From Corynebacterium yonathiae (lineage in GTDB: Bacteria > Actinomycetota > Actinomycetes > Mycobacteriales > Mycobacteriaceae), in assembly GCF_022288805.1 (NCBI RefSeq), contig NZ_JAKOPM010000017.1:1-43641 (forward strand): a stretch of 43,641 bases of DNA. Direction: 5' to 3'. Position numbers and translations under genes: made by a program. Of this stretch, positions 8,927 to 17,553 are shown one piece after another. Numbering within the stretch: the first letter of the stretch is position 1; every line of letters starts with the position of its first letter. The notes under the pieces are model-generated. The model ran no database searches. It saw only the letters and a program-made list of their open reading frames with translations, and was not told the origin of the DNA.

Positions 8927-10330
8927 TTGAAAGCCACTCTCGATCGCTACTTCCATATCTCTGAACGTGGTTCCTCCATTGGAACCGAGCTACGGGCGGG
9001 AACGGTCTCGTTCTTCGCCATGGCCTATATCATTCTCTTGAACCCACTTATCCTCGGCACCACCGAGGATGCAGAGGGCTACGCGCTGGGCGTGCCGCAG
9101 GTTGCCGCCGCCACCGCGCTGGTCGCGGGCGTAATGTCTATCCTCTTCGGCGCGGTTGCCAAATACCCCTTCGCCATGGCCGCCGGCCTGGGCATGAATA
9201 CCTTCGTGGGCGTGAGCATGGTCGCCACCAGCGGGCTGACCTGGCAGGAATCGATGGGCCTAGTGGTTATCGAGGGCATCATCATCGTTCTGCTGGCCAT
9301 TTCCGGTTTCCGCACCGCCGTCTTTGACGCCATCCCGCAGTCTATGAAGGCGGCGATGGGCGTAGGCATCGGCATGTTCATCGCCATGATCGGCCTTGTG
9401 GACGGTGGTTTTGTCACCCGCGTGCCGGATGCTGCGCATACCACCGTGCCGGTGGGGCTCGGCATTAATGGATCGATTTCCACCTGGCCGGCTCTGGTCT
9501 TTGTCATCGGCCTTATTATCTGTTCCTTCATGGTTATCCGGAACGTGCCGGGTGGGCTTTTTCTCGCCATCGTGCTCACCACCATCATCGCTTTTATCGT
9601 GCAGGCGTTTACCGGCTCTGAGGACTGGGGCATGGCCGCGCCCGTCAAACCAGAGGCGCTGGGTGGGATTCCGGACCTGTCCATTGTGGGCGATGTGAAC
9701 CTGGTAGGCGCATTCACGAAAATCGGCGTGGTTTCCACCGTCTTGCTCATTTTCACGCTATTGCTTACCAACTTCTTTGATGCGATGGGCACCATGACCG
9801 GCTTGGGCAAGCAAGGCAAGCTTGTCGACGCCGACGGCAACCTCCCTGATATGAAAAAGGCCCTCGTAGTAGAAGGCTTTGGCGCAGTGGCCGGTGGCCT
9901 GGGCTCTGCTTCTTCCAATACCGTTTTCGCGGATTCGTCTGCCGGCATTGCCGATGGTGCCCGCACTGGCTTGGCCAACCTTATGACCGGTGTATTATTC
10001 CTTGCCGCGATGTTCCTGACGCCGCTCTATGAGATCGTGCCCATTGAGGCCGCCTCCCCGGTGCTAGTCATCGTCGGTGTAATGATGGCCGCGCAGCTGA
10101 CCGAGATCCGCTGGACCAAGATGGAAATCGCCATTCCGGCCTTCTTGACCATTGTGACCATGCCCTTTACCTATTCCATTGCCAATGGCATCGGCGTAGG
10201 CTTCATCTCCTTCGCGCTCATGTCCACCTTCGCCGGTAAGGCCAAGGAGGTGCATTGGATCATGTGGCTCTTGGCCGGGCTTTTCGTGATTTTCTTTGGC
10301 ATGGATCCGATTTCCAATGCCATCGGCTAG
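8927..10330 (+). CDS. NCS2-family (AzgA-like) purine permease
   Basis: This encodes 467 residues with about 12-14 hydrophobic segments. Family hallmarks: the start DRYFHISERGSSIGTELRAG, the segment TVSFFAMAYIILLNP, the conserved AAGLGMNTFVG, and LLTNFFDAMGTMTGL followed by SSNTVFADSSAGIADGARTGLA. This is the hypoxanthine/guanine/adenine branch of NCS2 symporters (AzgA/PbuG/GhxP), in the cytoplasmic membrane and driven by proton symport. The start is a TTG preceded by GAAAGG with a 10-nt spacer. Substrate choice cannot be read from the sequence. It runs straight into trmH with a 9-nt gap. Confidence 0.92.
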   Translation: MKATLDRYFHISERGSSIGTELRAGTVSFFAMAYIILLNPLILGTTEDAEGYALGVPQVAAATALVAGVMSILFGAVAKYPFAMAAGLGMNTFVGVSMVATSGLTWQESMGLVVIEGIIIVLLAISGFRTAVFDAIPQSMKAAMGVGIGMFIAMIGLVDGGFVTRVPDAAHTTVPVGLGINGSISTWPALVFVIGLIICSFMVIRNVPGGLFLAIVLTTIIAFIVQAFTGSEDWGMAAPVKPEALGGIPDLSIVGDVNLVGAFTKIGVVSTVLLIFTLLLTNFFDAMGTMTGLGKQGKLVDADGNLPDMKKALVVEGFGAVAGGLGSASSNTVFADSSAGIADGARTGLANLMTGVLFLAAMFLTPLYEIVPIEAASPVLVIVGVMMAAQLTEIRWTKMEIAIPAFLTIVTMPFTYSIANGIGVGFISFALMSTFAGKAKEVHWIMWLLAGLFVIFFGMDPISNAIG

Positions 10331-10333
10331 CCT
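10328..10333 (+). promoter_or_regulatory. possible leaderless -10 for trmH
   Basis: TAGCCT lies 6 nt before the trmH ATG and overlaps the permease stop codon. The geometry fits a leaderless start. The sequence is a weak match, and AAAGG in between could instead act as a very close ribosome site. Confidence 0.25.
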
Positions 10334-10339
10334 AAAGGC

Positions 10340-11146
10340 ATGCTGATTACTGACCCCGCAGACCCTCGCCTGGACGATATTCGGAACCTCAACAAATCCG
10401 ATAAATCCGGCGAGGGTCTCGTCATTGCAGAGGGCCCGCTGGTGGTCTCCCGGCTGGCCGAATCCCGGTTCCCTATGCGTTGCTTGGTGGGCTTTCCTAA
10501 GAAGCTGGAAGCATACGTTTCCGAGTATGGTGAGCCGGAATGCCCCGTCTACGAGGCCTCCCGCGAGACCCTCGCAGAGGTAGCGGGCTTTGATATGCAC
10601 CGTGGGCTCGTCGCCGCTGCGGACCGCGCCCCAGAGCCCGCGGTGGGCGAAATCCTAGAGACCGCGAAAACCGTCGCCGTGCTCGAAGGTGTGGGCGATC
10701 ACGAGAATATTGGTGCGATTTTCCGCCACGCCGCCGGCATGGGTGTGGACGCGGTGCTATTGGGATCAGGGGCGGCGGATCCGCTCTATCGGCGCTCAGT
10801 GCGCGTATCCATGGGGCACGTGCTGCGCTTGCCCTTTGCCCATTTGGAAGGCGGGTTTACTACCTGGCAGCGCTCCTTGCAAGCGCTTGCCGACGCCTCC
10901 TTTACCCTCATTTCCTTAACCCCCAACCCCCACGCGGTGCATTTGGCAGAGGCCCTGCATGGCCTAGATAAGGTGGCCATGTTGGTCGGTGCGGAGGGCC
11001 CCGGTCTTACCGAACACGCAATGAAGGCCACCGATGTGCGCGCACGCATACCGATGGCCCCTGGTACCGATTCTCTCAATGTGGCGACGGCCGCCGCCAT
11101 TTCCTTTTATGAACGCCAGCGATCCTTGAGCGACTTAAACGTCTGA
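10340..11146 (+). CDS. TrmH/SpoU-family RNA 2'-O-methyltransferase
   Basis: This encodes 268 residues. The N-terminal 90 or so form the substrate-binding domain (VIAEGPLVVSRLAES). The C-terminal SPOUT domain shows the three knot motifs: LEGVGDHENIGAIFRHAAG (motif 1 Asn and Arg), LVGAEGPGL (motif 2) and IPMAPGTDSLNVATAAAI (motif 3). It methylates a ribose in rRNA or tRNA using S-adenosylmethionine; the exact site is unknown. The same gene (Rv0881) sits near sepH and serC in mycobacteria. The last 40 nt overlap the convergent DUF6928-like gene (11107-11146). Confidence 0.92.
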   Translation: MLITDPADPRLDDIRNLNKSDKSGEGLVIAEGPLVVSRLAESRFPMRCLVGFPKKLEAYVSEYGEPECPVYEASRETLAEVAGFDMHRGLVAAADRAPEPAVGEILETAKTVAVLEGVGDHENIGAIFRHAAGMGVDAVLLGSGAADPLYRRSVRVSMGHVLRLPFAHLEGGFTTWQRSLQALADASFTLISLTPNPHAVHLAEALHGLDKVAMLVGAEGPGLTEHAMKATDVRARIPMAPGTDSLNVATAAAISFYERQRSLSDLNV

Positions 11147-11937
11147 GCGCTCCAGTTGGCAATCAGCGAGCCCAAGTGCTTGGCGGTGGAGATGATCTCC
11201 TCGCCAGTGGATTCCGGCTCGGCGCTGTGGTCCTCGTAATCATCATAATCGTTCAGGCCCAGCTTATTGGCCGACTGCGCGGCTAGCTCGCCTACGGTCC
11301 GCTTCGGTTTCGGTGGGTCAATCTTCGGCTCTGGGCGGCCATCAACCGCGTAGCCTACGACGTCCAGATCAGGGCCATCGTGGCCGACCTCGATGCCGAG
11401 CCAATATTCCTGGGCGGCCTCCATGATGCCTTGGGGCTCGAAGGGCAGGGAGATGCCGCCGAGCGGCTCGTACTTTTCCCCTGCCCAAAAGGGTGCCTCG
11501 AAGGGCTCAGGCAGGCCGGTGTCCTCGTAGAGGTGCTCGCGGGTAGCGCACAGGCAGCGCTTGAGCTGGCCGCCCTCCCACAGCGCGAAGCCGGCATAGC
11601 CTTCCTCTTCGTTGCTCACTAGCGCAATGACGCGCTGGGCTGGGACCGCATTAAGCAGGGTTTCCGGCAGCTGGGAAAGAAGAACAGAATCCCCCTCGCA
11701 TACCGATTGCACGACGGTGATGCCAGGGTAGCCGCCGATGTAGTACTCATTCGGGTCCGCCTGGGCGGATCGGTTGAGCGGGAATTGCCCGATCGGCGTG
11801 ACCGGGAAGGTTGGGTCTAGCTGGGCGAGGAACTTCCGCCCAAAGCCGCGATCCGCCTTGGGCTCGGTCTTTAACACCTCTTCCGCATTGGGCTTGGAGA
11901 TGTACCAGAGAGTAAGTATTGCGTGAGAGATATCCAC
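11107..11937 (-). CDS. DUF6928-like protein of unknown function
   Basis: This encodes 276 residues, soluble. The N-terminus MDISHAILTLWYIS leads into a mixed alpha/beta domain with YYIGGYPGITVVQS and a GFALWEGGQLKRCLCATREHLYEDTGLPEPFE stretch characteristic of the actinobacterial DUF6928 group. A Pro/Asp/Glu-rich linker (about 205-250) precedes a short helical end. The start is a GTG placed 2 nt after the sepH stop, with AGGGA inside the sepH end as ribosome site, so it is translationally coupled to sepH. Its 3' end overlaps trmH by 40 nt, a sizeable antisense overlap. The family name is from memory of its motifs. Confidence 0.75.
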   Translation of the reverse strand: MDISHAILTLWYISKPNAEEVLKTEPKADRGFGRKFLAQLDPTFPVTPIGQFPLNRSAQADPNEYYIGGYPGITVVQSVCEGDSVLLSQLPETLLNAVPAQRVIALVSNEEEGYAGFALWEGGQLKRCLCATREHLYEDTGLPEPFEAPFWAGEKYEPLGGISLPFEPQGIMEAAQEYWLGIEVGHDGPDLDVVGYAVDGRPEPKIDPPKPKRTVGELAAQSANKLGLNDYDDYEDHSAEPESTGEEIISTAKHLGSLIANWSAQTFKSLKDRWRS

Positions 11938-11939
11938 AA

Positions 11940-12815
11940 TTAGTCCCTAGGGCGCTTGGTATTGGAGCGAACGCCGAGCAGCACGTCCTCCCAATGCGGG
12001 GTGACGGCCTTGCGGCGACGCTTGGTGGGCTTTTCTTCCGGGGAGGGGTTCTGTAGGAACTCCTCTTCCTCTGGCTCTTCCGGCGGGGTGGTAGGCACAG
12101 TGAGATCAGTGACGTTGCTGGGCTGGTCTCCATCGATAGCCTCGTCATAGCGGCCGCTGCCCAGAGAGGTCAGCGAGCGCACCGGCTGCACAAAGTCCGG
12201 ATCCGTCAGGTCCGCAGCTACTGAGTTGCGAGCCTCCACCGTGGCTGGCGAGGACATGGATTGCTTGAAGTACCACTCTGCTTCGTTCTCGGATAGGCCG
12301 GCCTTCCACGACACTCGCACGATCCAGGCCTCGCCCTGGTGGCGGTAGGCATCCCAGGAAGACTCGGACAGTGAATGACCACGGGCAGCAAAAGCGGTGG
12401 CCAGAACCTCCCACAGGGTCAGCTTGGCCGGTCCATCCTCGCGGACCGGGTGGGCTTGCTTGGCAATTTCCGCGATGCGGTTGCGCTCCAGCATGACCGG
12501 GTAGGCAAAGGGCTCGATGCGAGATTCGGTCACACCCATCTCTTCTGCCAGTTCCGCTGCGGAGGCGCCGGCGCGGATGCGGTTTTGGATCTCCGCTGGG
12601 CGAATCTTTGCTTCTTCCTCTGGTTCCGGCTTGGTGGGCTTGGCAAGGCTGATGGCAGGAGCCGCCGGCTCTTCTTCGGGGGTTTCCTCTCGCTCGCCCT
12701 GCAGGGCCTCGCGCAGCTCATCGGTGATGGAGAGGAAAAACTCTTCGCCGTCTTCGGTGCGCAGCACCAAAGAGGTTTCGGTCGACTCGCTGTCAACTGG
12801 GAACAGCTCGCGCAT
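11940..12815 (-). CDS. sepH: septation protein SepH
   Basis: This encodes 291 residues of the DUF3071/SepH family (Rv0883c in M. tuberculosis). The N-terminal SepH domain runs from MRELFPVDSESTETSLVLRT to about residue 175 and includes a helix-turn-helix-like block (IRAGASAAELAEEMGVTESRI near 77-98) and EAWIVRVSWKAGLSENEAEWYF. It is interrupted by an acidic linker (EETPEEEPAAP), and a disordered, Pro/Glu-rich C-terminus ends with a basic RRRK patch. SepH binds FtsZ and promotes Z-ring formation in related bacteria. The frame stays open upstream, but AAAGGAG about 8 nt before ATG 12815, together with the family start, decides it. It lies downstream of serC, separated by a terminator. Confidence 0.92.
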   Translation of the reverse strand: MRELFPVDSESTETSLVLRTEDGEEFFLSITDELREALQGEREETPEEEPAAPAISLAKPTKPEPEEEAKIRPAEIQNRIRAGASAAELAEEMGVTESRIEPFAYPVMLERNRIAEIAKQAHPVREDGPAKLTLWEVLATAFAARGHSLSESSWDAYRHQGEAWIVRVSWKAGLSENEAEWYFKQSMSSPATVEARNSVAADLTDPDFVQPVRSLTSLGSGRYDEAIDGDQPSNVTDLTVPTTPPEEPEEEEFLQNPSPEEKPTKRRRKAVTPHWEDVLLGVRSNTKRPRD

Positions 12816-12878
12816 AATAGGGCGCTCCTTTTGCCTATCGACGGCGGACAAATCTGTGATGCATTCAACTATAACGTG

Positions 12879-12912
12879 AAAATGCCCCGCGGCCTGCGAG
12901 GCGGCGGGGCAT
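12879..12912 (-). terminator. terminator of serC
   Basis: A perfect 9-bp stem (ATGCCCCGC at 12882-12890 with GCGGGGCAT at 12904-12912) is followed, reading leftward, by TTTT. It is placed 15 nt past the serC stop and upstream of sepH, so sepH needs its own promoter in the next 65 bp. Confidence 0.85.
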
Positions 12913-12927
12913 GTTGGGGGTGATGCG

Positions 12928-14082
<1,155 letters not shown>

Positions 14083-14117
14083 TTATTTTAGTCGTCTGGA
14101 ACTTGTAGGCGGCGTCA

Positions 14118-14130
14118 CAAAGTTTGCTAA
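14118..14130. promoter_or_regulatory. candidate RamB site upstream of gltA
   Basis: CAAAGTTTGCTAA matches 10 of 13 positions of the published C. glutamicum RamB consensus, AAAACTTTGCAAA. It lies 77 nt before the gltA start. The gltA gene is a known RamB and GlxR target in C. glutamicum. A TGTGA half-site follows at 14133-14137. Confidence 0.4.
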
Positions 14131-14206
14131 AGTGTGAAGAGGTATCTAGCTAGCTTTCCTAAGTTAGTGTTTAATAATGACTCTTCATGTAGAGAAAGGA
14201 ACTTCT

Positions 14207-15499
14207 GTGGCTTCTGAAGACAACAAGGTAGTGCTCCAGTACCCAGGCGGCGAGTACGAGATGGACATCAAGCAGTCCACCGAGGGTGACTCCGGCTTTG
14301 ACATCTCCAAGCTCCGCAACGAGACCGGACTCGTTACCTTTGACCCTGGTTACACCTCCACCGGTTCCACCGAGTCCAAGATCACCTTCATTAATGGTGA
14401 AGAGGGCATCCTCCGCCACCGTGGCTACGACATTGCAGACCTTGCAGAAAACGCAACCTTCAACGAGGTTTCTTATCTGCTGATTAAGGGTCATCTGCCT
14501 AACGAGGAAGAGCTCAGCCACTTCAACCGCGAAATCCGCCACCACACCCTGTTGGATGAGGACTTCAAGGCCGCCTTCAACATCTTCCCGCGCAACGCAC
14601 ACCCGATGGCAGTGCTGGCCTCCTCCCTTAATATTCTTTCCGCCTACTACCAGGACCAGCTCAACCCGCTGGATCCTGAGCAGCTCGACAAGGCGACTGT
14701 TCGTTTGCTGGCCAAGGTGCCAATGCTGGCTGCCTATGCTTACCGCGCTTCCCAGGGCAAGCCTTATATGTACCCGGATAATAGCCTGAACGCTCGCGAG
14801 AACTTCCTGCGCATGATGTTCGGCTACCCAACCGAAGAATACGAGGTTGACCCGGTTGTAGCTAAGGCCCTGGATAAGCTGCTTATTTTGCACGCTGATC
14901 ACGAGCAGAACTGCTCCACTTCCACCGTGCGCATGATTGGTTCTGCCCAGGCCAATATGTTCGTCTCCATTGCCGGTGGCATTAACGCCCTGTCCGGCCC
15001 GCTGCACGGCGGTGCTAACCAGGCTGTTTTGGAGATGCTGGAAGACATCCAGAACAACCACGGTGGTGACGCTACTGACTTCATGAACCGCGTGAAGAAC
15101 AAGGAAAAGGGCGTTCGCCTCATGGGCTTTGGCCACCGCGTGTACAAGAACTACGACCCACGCGCGGCCATCGTCAAGGAAACGGCCCACGAGATCATCG
15201 ATCACTTGGGTGGCGACCCGATGCTGGATCTCGCCATGAAGCTGGAAGAGATTGCACTGAATGATGACTACTTTGTCTCCCGCAAGCTCTACCCGAACGT
15301 GGACTTCTACACCGGCCTGATCTACCGCGCCATGGGCTTCCCGACGGACTTCTTCACCGTCCTCTTCGCTATCGGCCGCCTGCCGGGCTGGATTGCTCAG
15401 TACCGCGAGCAGCTGGAGATCAACACCAAGATCAACCGTCCGCGCCAGATTTACACCGGCGAGTCCCTGCGTAAGGTTACCCCACGTAACGAGCGCTAA
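14207..15499 (+). CDS. gltA: citrate synthase
   Basis: This encodes 430 residues of a type II citrate synthase, which condenses oxaloacetate and acetyl-CoA at the entry of the TCA cycle. It is very close to corynebacterial GltA throughout. The active-site segments are LHADHEQNCSTSTVR, GPLHGGANQ (first catalytic His), MGFGHRVYKNYDPR (second His) and FYTGLIYRAMGFPTDFF. The start chosen is GTG 14207, because AGAAAGGA at 14193-14200 sits 6 nt before it and the resulting N-terminus (ASEDNKVVLQYPGGEYEMD) aligns with the family. An in-frame ATG at 14177 would add 10 residues but has no ribosome site. Codon use is strongly biased, typical of a highly expressed gene. Confidence 0.97.
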   Translation: MASEDNKVVLQYPGGEYEMDIKQSTEGDSGFDISKLRNETGLVTFDPGYTSTGSTESKITFINGEEGILRHRGYDIADLAENATFNEVSYLLIKGHLPNEEELSHFNREIRHHTLLDEDFKAAFNIFPRNAHPMAVLASSLNILSAYYQDQLNPLDPEQLDKATVRLLAKVPMLAAYAYRASQGKPYMYPDNSLNARENFLRMMFGYPTEEYEVDPVVAKALDKLLILHADHEQNCSTSTVRMIGSAQANMFVSIAGGINALSGPLHGGANQAVLEMLEDIQNNHGGDATDFMNRVKNKEKGVRLMGFGHRVYKNYDPRAAIVKETAHEIIDHLGGDPMLDLAMKLEEIALNDDYFVSRKLYPNVDFYTGLIYRAMGFPTDFFTVLFAIGRLPGWIAQYREQLEINTKINRPRQIYTGESLRKVTPRNER

Positions 15500-15526
15500 A
15501 GCGCCTCGCGGATCCACTTAATTAAG

Positions 15527-15575
15527 CCGAATCGGGTGGTAGCACCTATAATAGGTGCAGCTCGGTTCGGTTTTT
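15527..15575 (+). terminator. compound terminator after gltA
   Basis: An outer 10-bp stem (15527-15536 with 15561-15570, including two G-U pairs) encloses a second perfect hairpin, GCACCTA/TAGGTGC at 15542-15558. TTTTT follows at 15571-15575. The inner loop contains TATAAT (annotated separately). Confidence 0.75.
15547..15552 (+). promoter_or_regulatory. TATAAT inside the gltA terminator, possible fkpA promoter
   Basis: A perfect TATAAT lies in the centre of the terminator's inner hairpin. A transcript begun from it would start near 15558-15560 and so lack the left arm of the terminator. No TTGACA-like -35 is visible. It is the only strong -10 in the 123 bp between gltA and fkpA. Confidence 0.4.
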
Positions 15576-15622
15576 AATGCGACCGCACGAACAAACTAGA
15601 TTTCCCAAGGAGAATAATCCCC

Positions 15623-15982
15623 ATGGATAAGCCTGTTATTGAAGCCCAGTCTGGCCCAGCGCCGACGGACCTTGTCGTAGAAGACATCGTCGTCGGCGAC
15701 GGTGCTGAGGCGCAGCCTGGTGCCGTAGTGGAGGTCCACTACGTCGGCGCTGAATACGAGACCAACCAAGAATTCGATTCCTCGTGGGACCGTGGCCAGT
15801 CCATCGAGTTCCCATTGACCGGTCTCATTGCCGGCTGGCAGGAAGGCATTCCGGGAATGAAGGTGGGCGGCCGCCGCAAGCTCATCATTCCGCCGGAAAA
15901 GGCCTATGGTCCTGCCGGCGGTGCGCACCCGCTATCGGGCCGCACCTTGGTCTTCATCATTGACCTCATCCGCGCGGACTAA
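15623..15982 (+). CDS. fkpA: FKBP-type peptidyl-prolyl isomerase
   Basis: This encodes 119 residues forming one FKBP domain with no signal peptide, so it is cytoplasmic. It catalyses cis-trans isomerisation of Xaa-Pro bonds during folding. Visible binding-site residues include VEVHYVG, the flap FDSSWDRGQSIEFPL, LIAGWQEGIPGMKVGGRRKLIIPPEKAYG and the terminal TLVFIIDLI strand. AAGGAGA at 15607-15613 precedes the ATG by 9 nt. The gltA-fkpA order is the same in C. glutamicum. Terminators before and after make it a single-gene unit. Confidence 0.96.
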   Translation: MDKPVIEAQSGPAPTDLVVEDIVVGDGAEAQPGAVVEVHYVGAEYETNQEFDSSWDRGQSIEFPLTGLIAGWQEGIPGMKVGGRRKLIIPPEKAYGPAGGAHPLSGRTLVFIIDLIRAD

Positions 15983-15990
15983 AAGCGCTC

Positions 15991-16014
15991 CACCCCAGGG
16001 TTCGCCCTGGGGTG
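15991..16014 (+). terminator. terminator of fkpA
   Basis: A perfect 10-bp stem (CACCCCAGGG with CCCTGGGGTG) is capped by a TTCG tetraloop 8 nt after the stop codon. A short T-rich run follows (GTCGTCGTTTT). Confidence 0.9.
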
Positions 16015-16060
16015 TCGTCGTTTTCAGCGCGATGGGAAAAACTGCGGCACAATGGAGAAC

Positions 16061-16915
16061 ATGACTGTGCCAACCGTAACTTTCAATGATGACCGCGAAA
16101 TGCCCCAGCTGGGCCTAGGTACGTACAAGCTCTATGACGAGGAATGCATCCGCGTTATCCGTGAAGCCATCGATTTAGGCTACCGCCACTTCGATACCGC
16201 TACGCTGTACAAAAACGAAGAGGCGGTAGGCACCGCCCTCAAGCAGGCAATGGATGCTGGCGATGTCACCCGTGATGAGCTCTTTGTCACGTCCAAGGTC
16301 TGGCACTCCCACCACGGTGCACACAAGGCAGAAGAGGCATTCCAGCAGTCGCTAAAGGATCTGCAGCTGGACTACCTTGACCTGTATCTCATCCACTGGC
16401 CGTGGCCGCAGGGTGGACTGTACAACGAGACCTTTGAGGCTATTGCCCGCCTGCAGGGCATGGGCCAGATTGCGTCTATCGGCGTGGCTAATTTCTATGA
16501 GGATGTGCTCAAGGATCTGATTTCCACTACCGGCATCTCTCCGGTGCTCAACCAAGTCGAAATTCACCCTGGCTTTACCCAGTCCAGCCTGCGTGCCTTC
16601 CACCACGATAATGACATTATTACCGAGGCATGGGCCCCGCTGGCGCGCGGCGTAGTGCTCAATAATCCCGTGATCGAACAGGCTGCTGCTGATCACGAGG
16701 CTACCGAGGGGCAGGTGGTGCTGTCCTATCTCATGTCCAAGGGCATGTCCGTGATTCCGAAGTCCGCGCGCACCGAGCGGCTAAAGGAAAACCTGGCCGC
16801 CACCGAGCTGGAGCTTACGGCGGAGGAGGTATCCGCCATCGATGCCCTGGAAGGCCAGGAGGGCTTCGGGCGTATGTTTAATGACCCGCGCGAGTTCCCT
16901 GGCGACGAGGAATAG
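16061..16915 (+). CDS. aldo/keto reductase
   Basis: This encodes 284 residues of an NADPH-dependent aldo/keto reductase with a (beta/alpha)8 barrel, similar to 2,5-diketo-gluconate reductases. The catalytic tetrad is visible: Asp45 and Tyr50 in FDTATLYKNE, Lys79 in VTSKVW and His112 in LIHWPWP. The cofactor loop is VIPKSARTERLKENL near the C-terminus. Start 16061 gives the family N-terminus MTVPTVTFND; an ATG three codons upstream is possible. CACAAT lies 7 nt before this ATG, so a leaderless start is possible. The substrate is unknown. A terminator follows. Confidence 0.9.
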   Translation: MTVPTVTFNDDREMPQLGLGTYKLYDEECIRVIREAIDLGYRHFDTATLYKNEEAVGTALKQAMDAGDVTRDELFVTSKVWHSHHGAHKAEEAFQQSLKDLQLDYLDLYLIHWPWPQGGLYNETFEAIARLQGMGQIASIGVANFYEDVLKDLISTTGISPVLNQVEIHPGFTQSSLRAFHHDNDIITEAWAPLARGVVLNNPVIEQAAADHEATEGQVVLSYLMSKGMSVIPKSARTERLKENLAATELELTAEEVSAIDALEGQEGFGRMFNDPREFPGDEE

Positions 16916-16930
16916 TCTTACCCGCAGTTT

Positions 16931-16951
16931 AAGCCCCCTTACTGGGGGCTT
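16931..16951 (+). terminator. terminator of the aldo/keto reductase gene
   Basis: A perfect 8-bp stem (AAGCCCCC at 16931-16938, GGGGGCTT at 16944-16951) with a five-base loop is followed by TTCTTTT. Confidence 0.9.
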
Positions 16952-17205
16952 TTCTTTTGTCAAGCAACTGTTAACAATCTTTACAGGAGGTGATATTTTC
17001 CTTCACCGGGGGTAGTTAGCTAATGATGTTATTCCAGTTCAGTCACACCTATAGGGTTGAAAGGGTGGGGGAGTGGAACGTTTTCTTGGCAGAATTTACA
17101 ACCTTGCAGAAAATGTTCTGTAACTTACAGGGCAACGTGGATAGTGATAAATAGCACACTATCTCGTGTGACCTAAGACCCTCTCATCCAAGGAGACGAT
17201 GCTCT
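16952..17205 (+). promoter_or_regulatory. mctBC upstream region
   Basis: This 254-nt non-coding region lies before the DUF485 gene. It holds G-run motifs (CGGGGGT near 17008-17014, TGGGGGA near 17067-17073) resembling RamA half-sites and the GlxR-like site listed separately. C. glutamicum mctC is known to be activated by RamA, so this is a plausible carbon-source control region. The sites are by-eye matches only. Confidence 0.4.
17143..17158. promoter_or_regulatory. candidate GlxR site upstream of mctB
   Basis: AGTGA, six bases, GCACA: one mismatch in each half against TGTGA-N6-TCACA. It is centred about 55 nt before the mctB ATG, close enough to affect polymerase directly. Confidence 0.45.
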
Positions 17206-17553
17206 ATGAGTAACGTAGCTGCAACTCCTGTTTCGCGCCGCGAACCTACCGGTAGCGAGTTCATCGCGATGCGTGACTCCGCCAAATTCGGCGAGCTGCG
17301 CCGCACCTACCGGAGTTTCACCTTCCCTATGACCGTGGCCTTCTTCGTGTGGTACGTGGTCTACGTCCTGGCTGCCGTGTTCGCCCCTGACTTTATGGCC
17401 ACCGAGCTCGGCGGCGGCTGGAATATTGGCCTAGTGATCGGCCTGGCCCAGTTCCTTACCACTTTCATCATCACGTGGATCTACGTGAAGTACGCCAATA
17501 AAAATATCGAGCCTAAGTCGTCCGCCATCCGTGAAGAGCTGGAGGGTATGTAA
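17206..17553 (+). CDS. mctB: DUF485 small membrane subunit of the monocarboxylate transporter
   Basis: This encodes 115 residues with two membrane segments (about 44-64, FPMTVAFFVWYVVYVLAAVFA, and about 75-98) and a cytoplasmic N-terminus. It belongs to the DUF485 family, small proteins encoded just before acetate-type sodium/solute symporters (yjcH before actP in E. coli; cg0952 before mctC in C. glutamicum). AAGGAGA lies 9 nt before the ATG. The stop and the next start overlap as TAATG, so it is translationally coupled to mctC. Its role is thought to be accessory to the transporter; the mechanism is unknown. Confidence 0.9.
   Translation: MSNVAATPVSRREPTGSEFIAMRDSAKFGELRRTYRSFTFPMTVAFFVWYVVYVLAAVFAPDFMATELGGGWNIGLVIGLAQFLTTFIITWIYVKYANKNIEPKSSAIREELEGM

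Noticed and set aside
14171..15517. A 448-codon open frame on the strand opposite gltA
   Set aside because: It mirrors the gltA codons exactly and arises from gltA's strong codon bias. It has no ribosome site, and its product resembles no family.
15527..15575. A T-box or attenuator at the end of gltA
   Set aside because: There is no specifier loop or T-box sequence, and the element is followed by a T-run and lies downstream of a stop codon, so it is a terminator.
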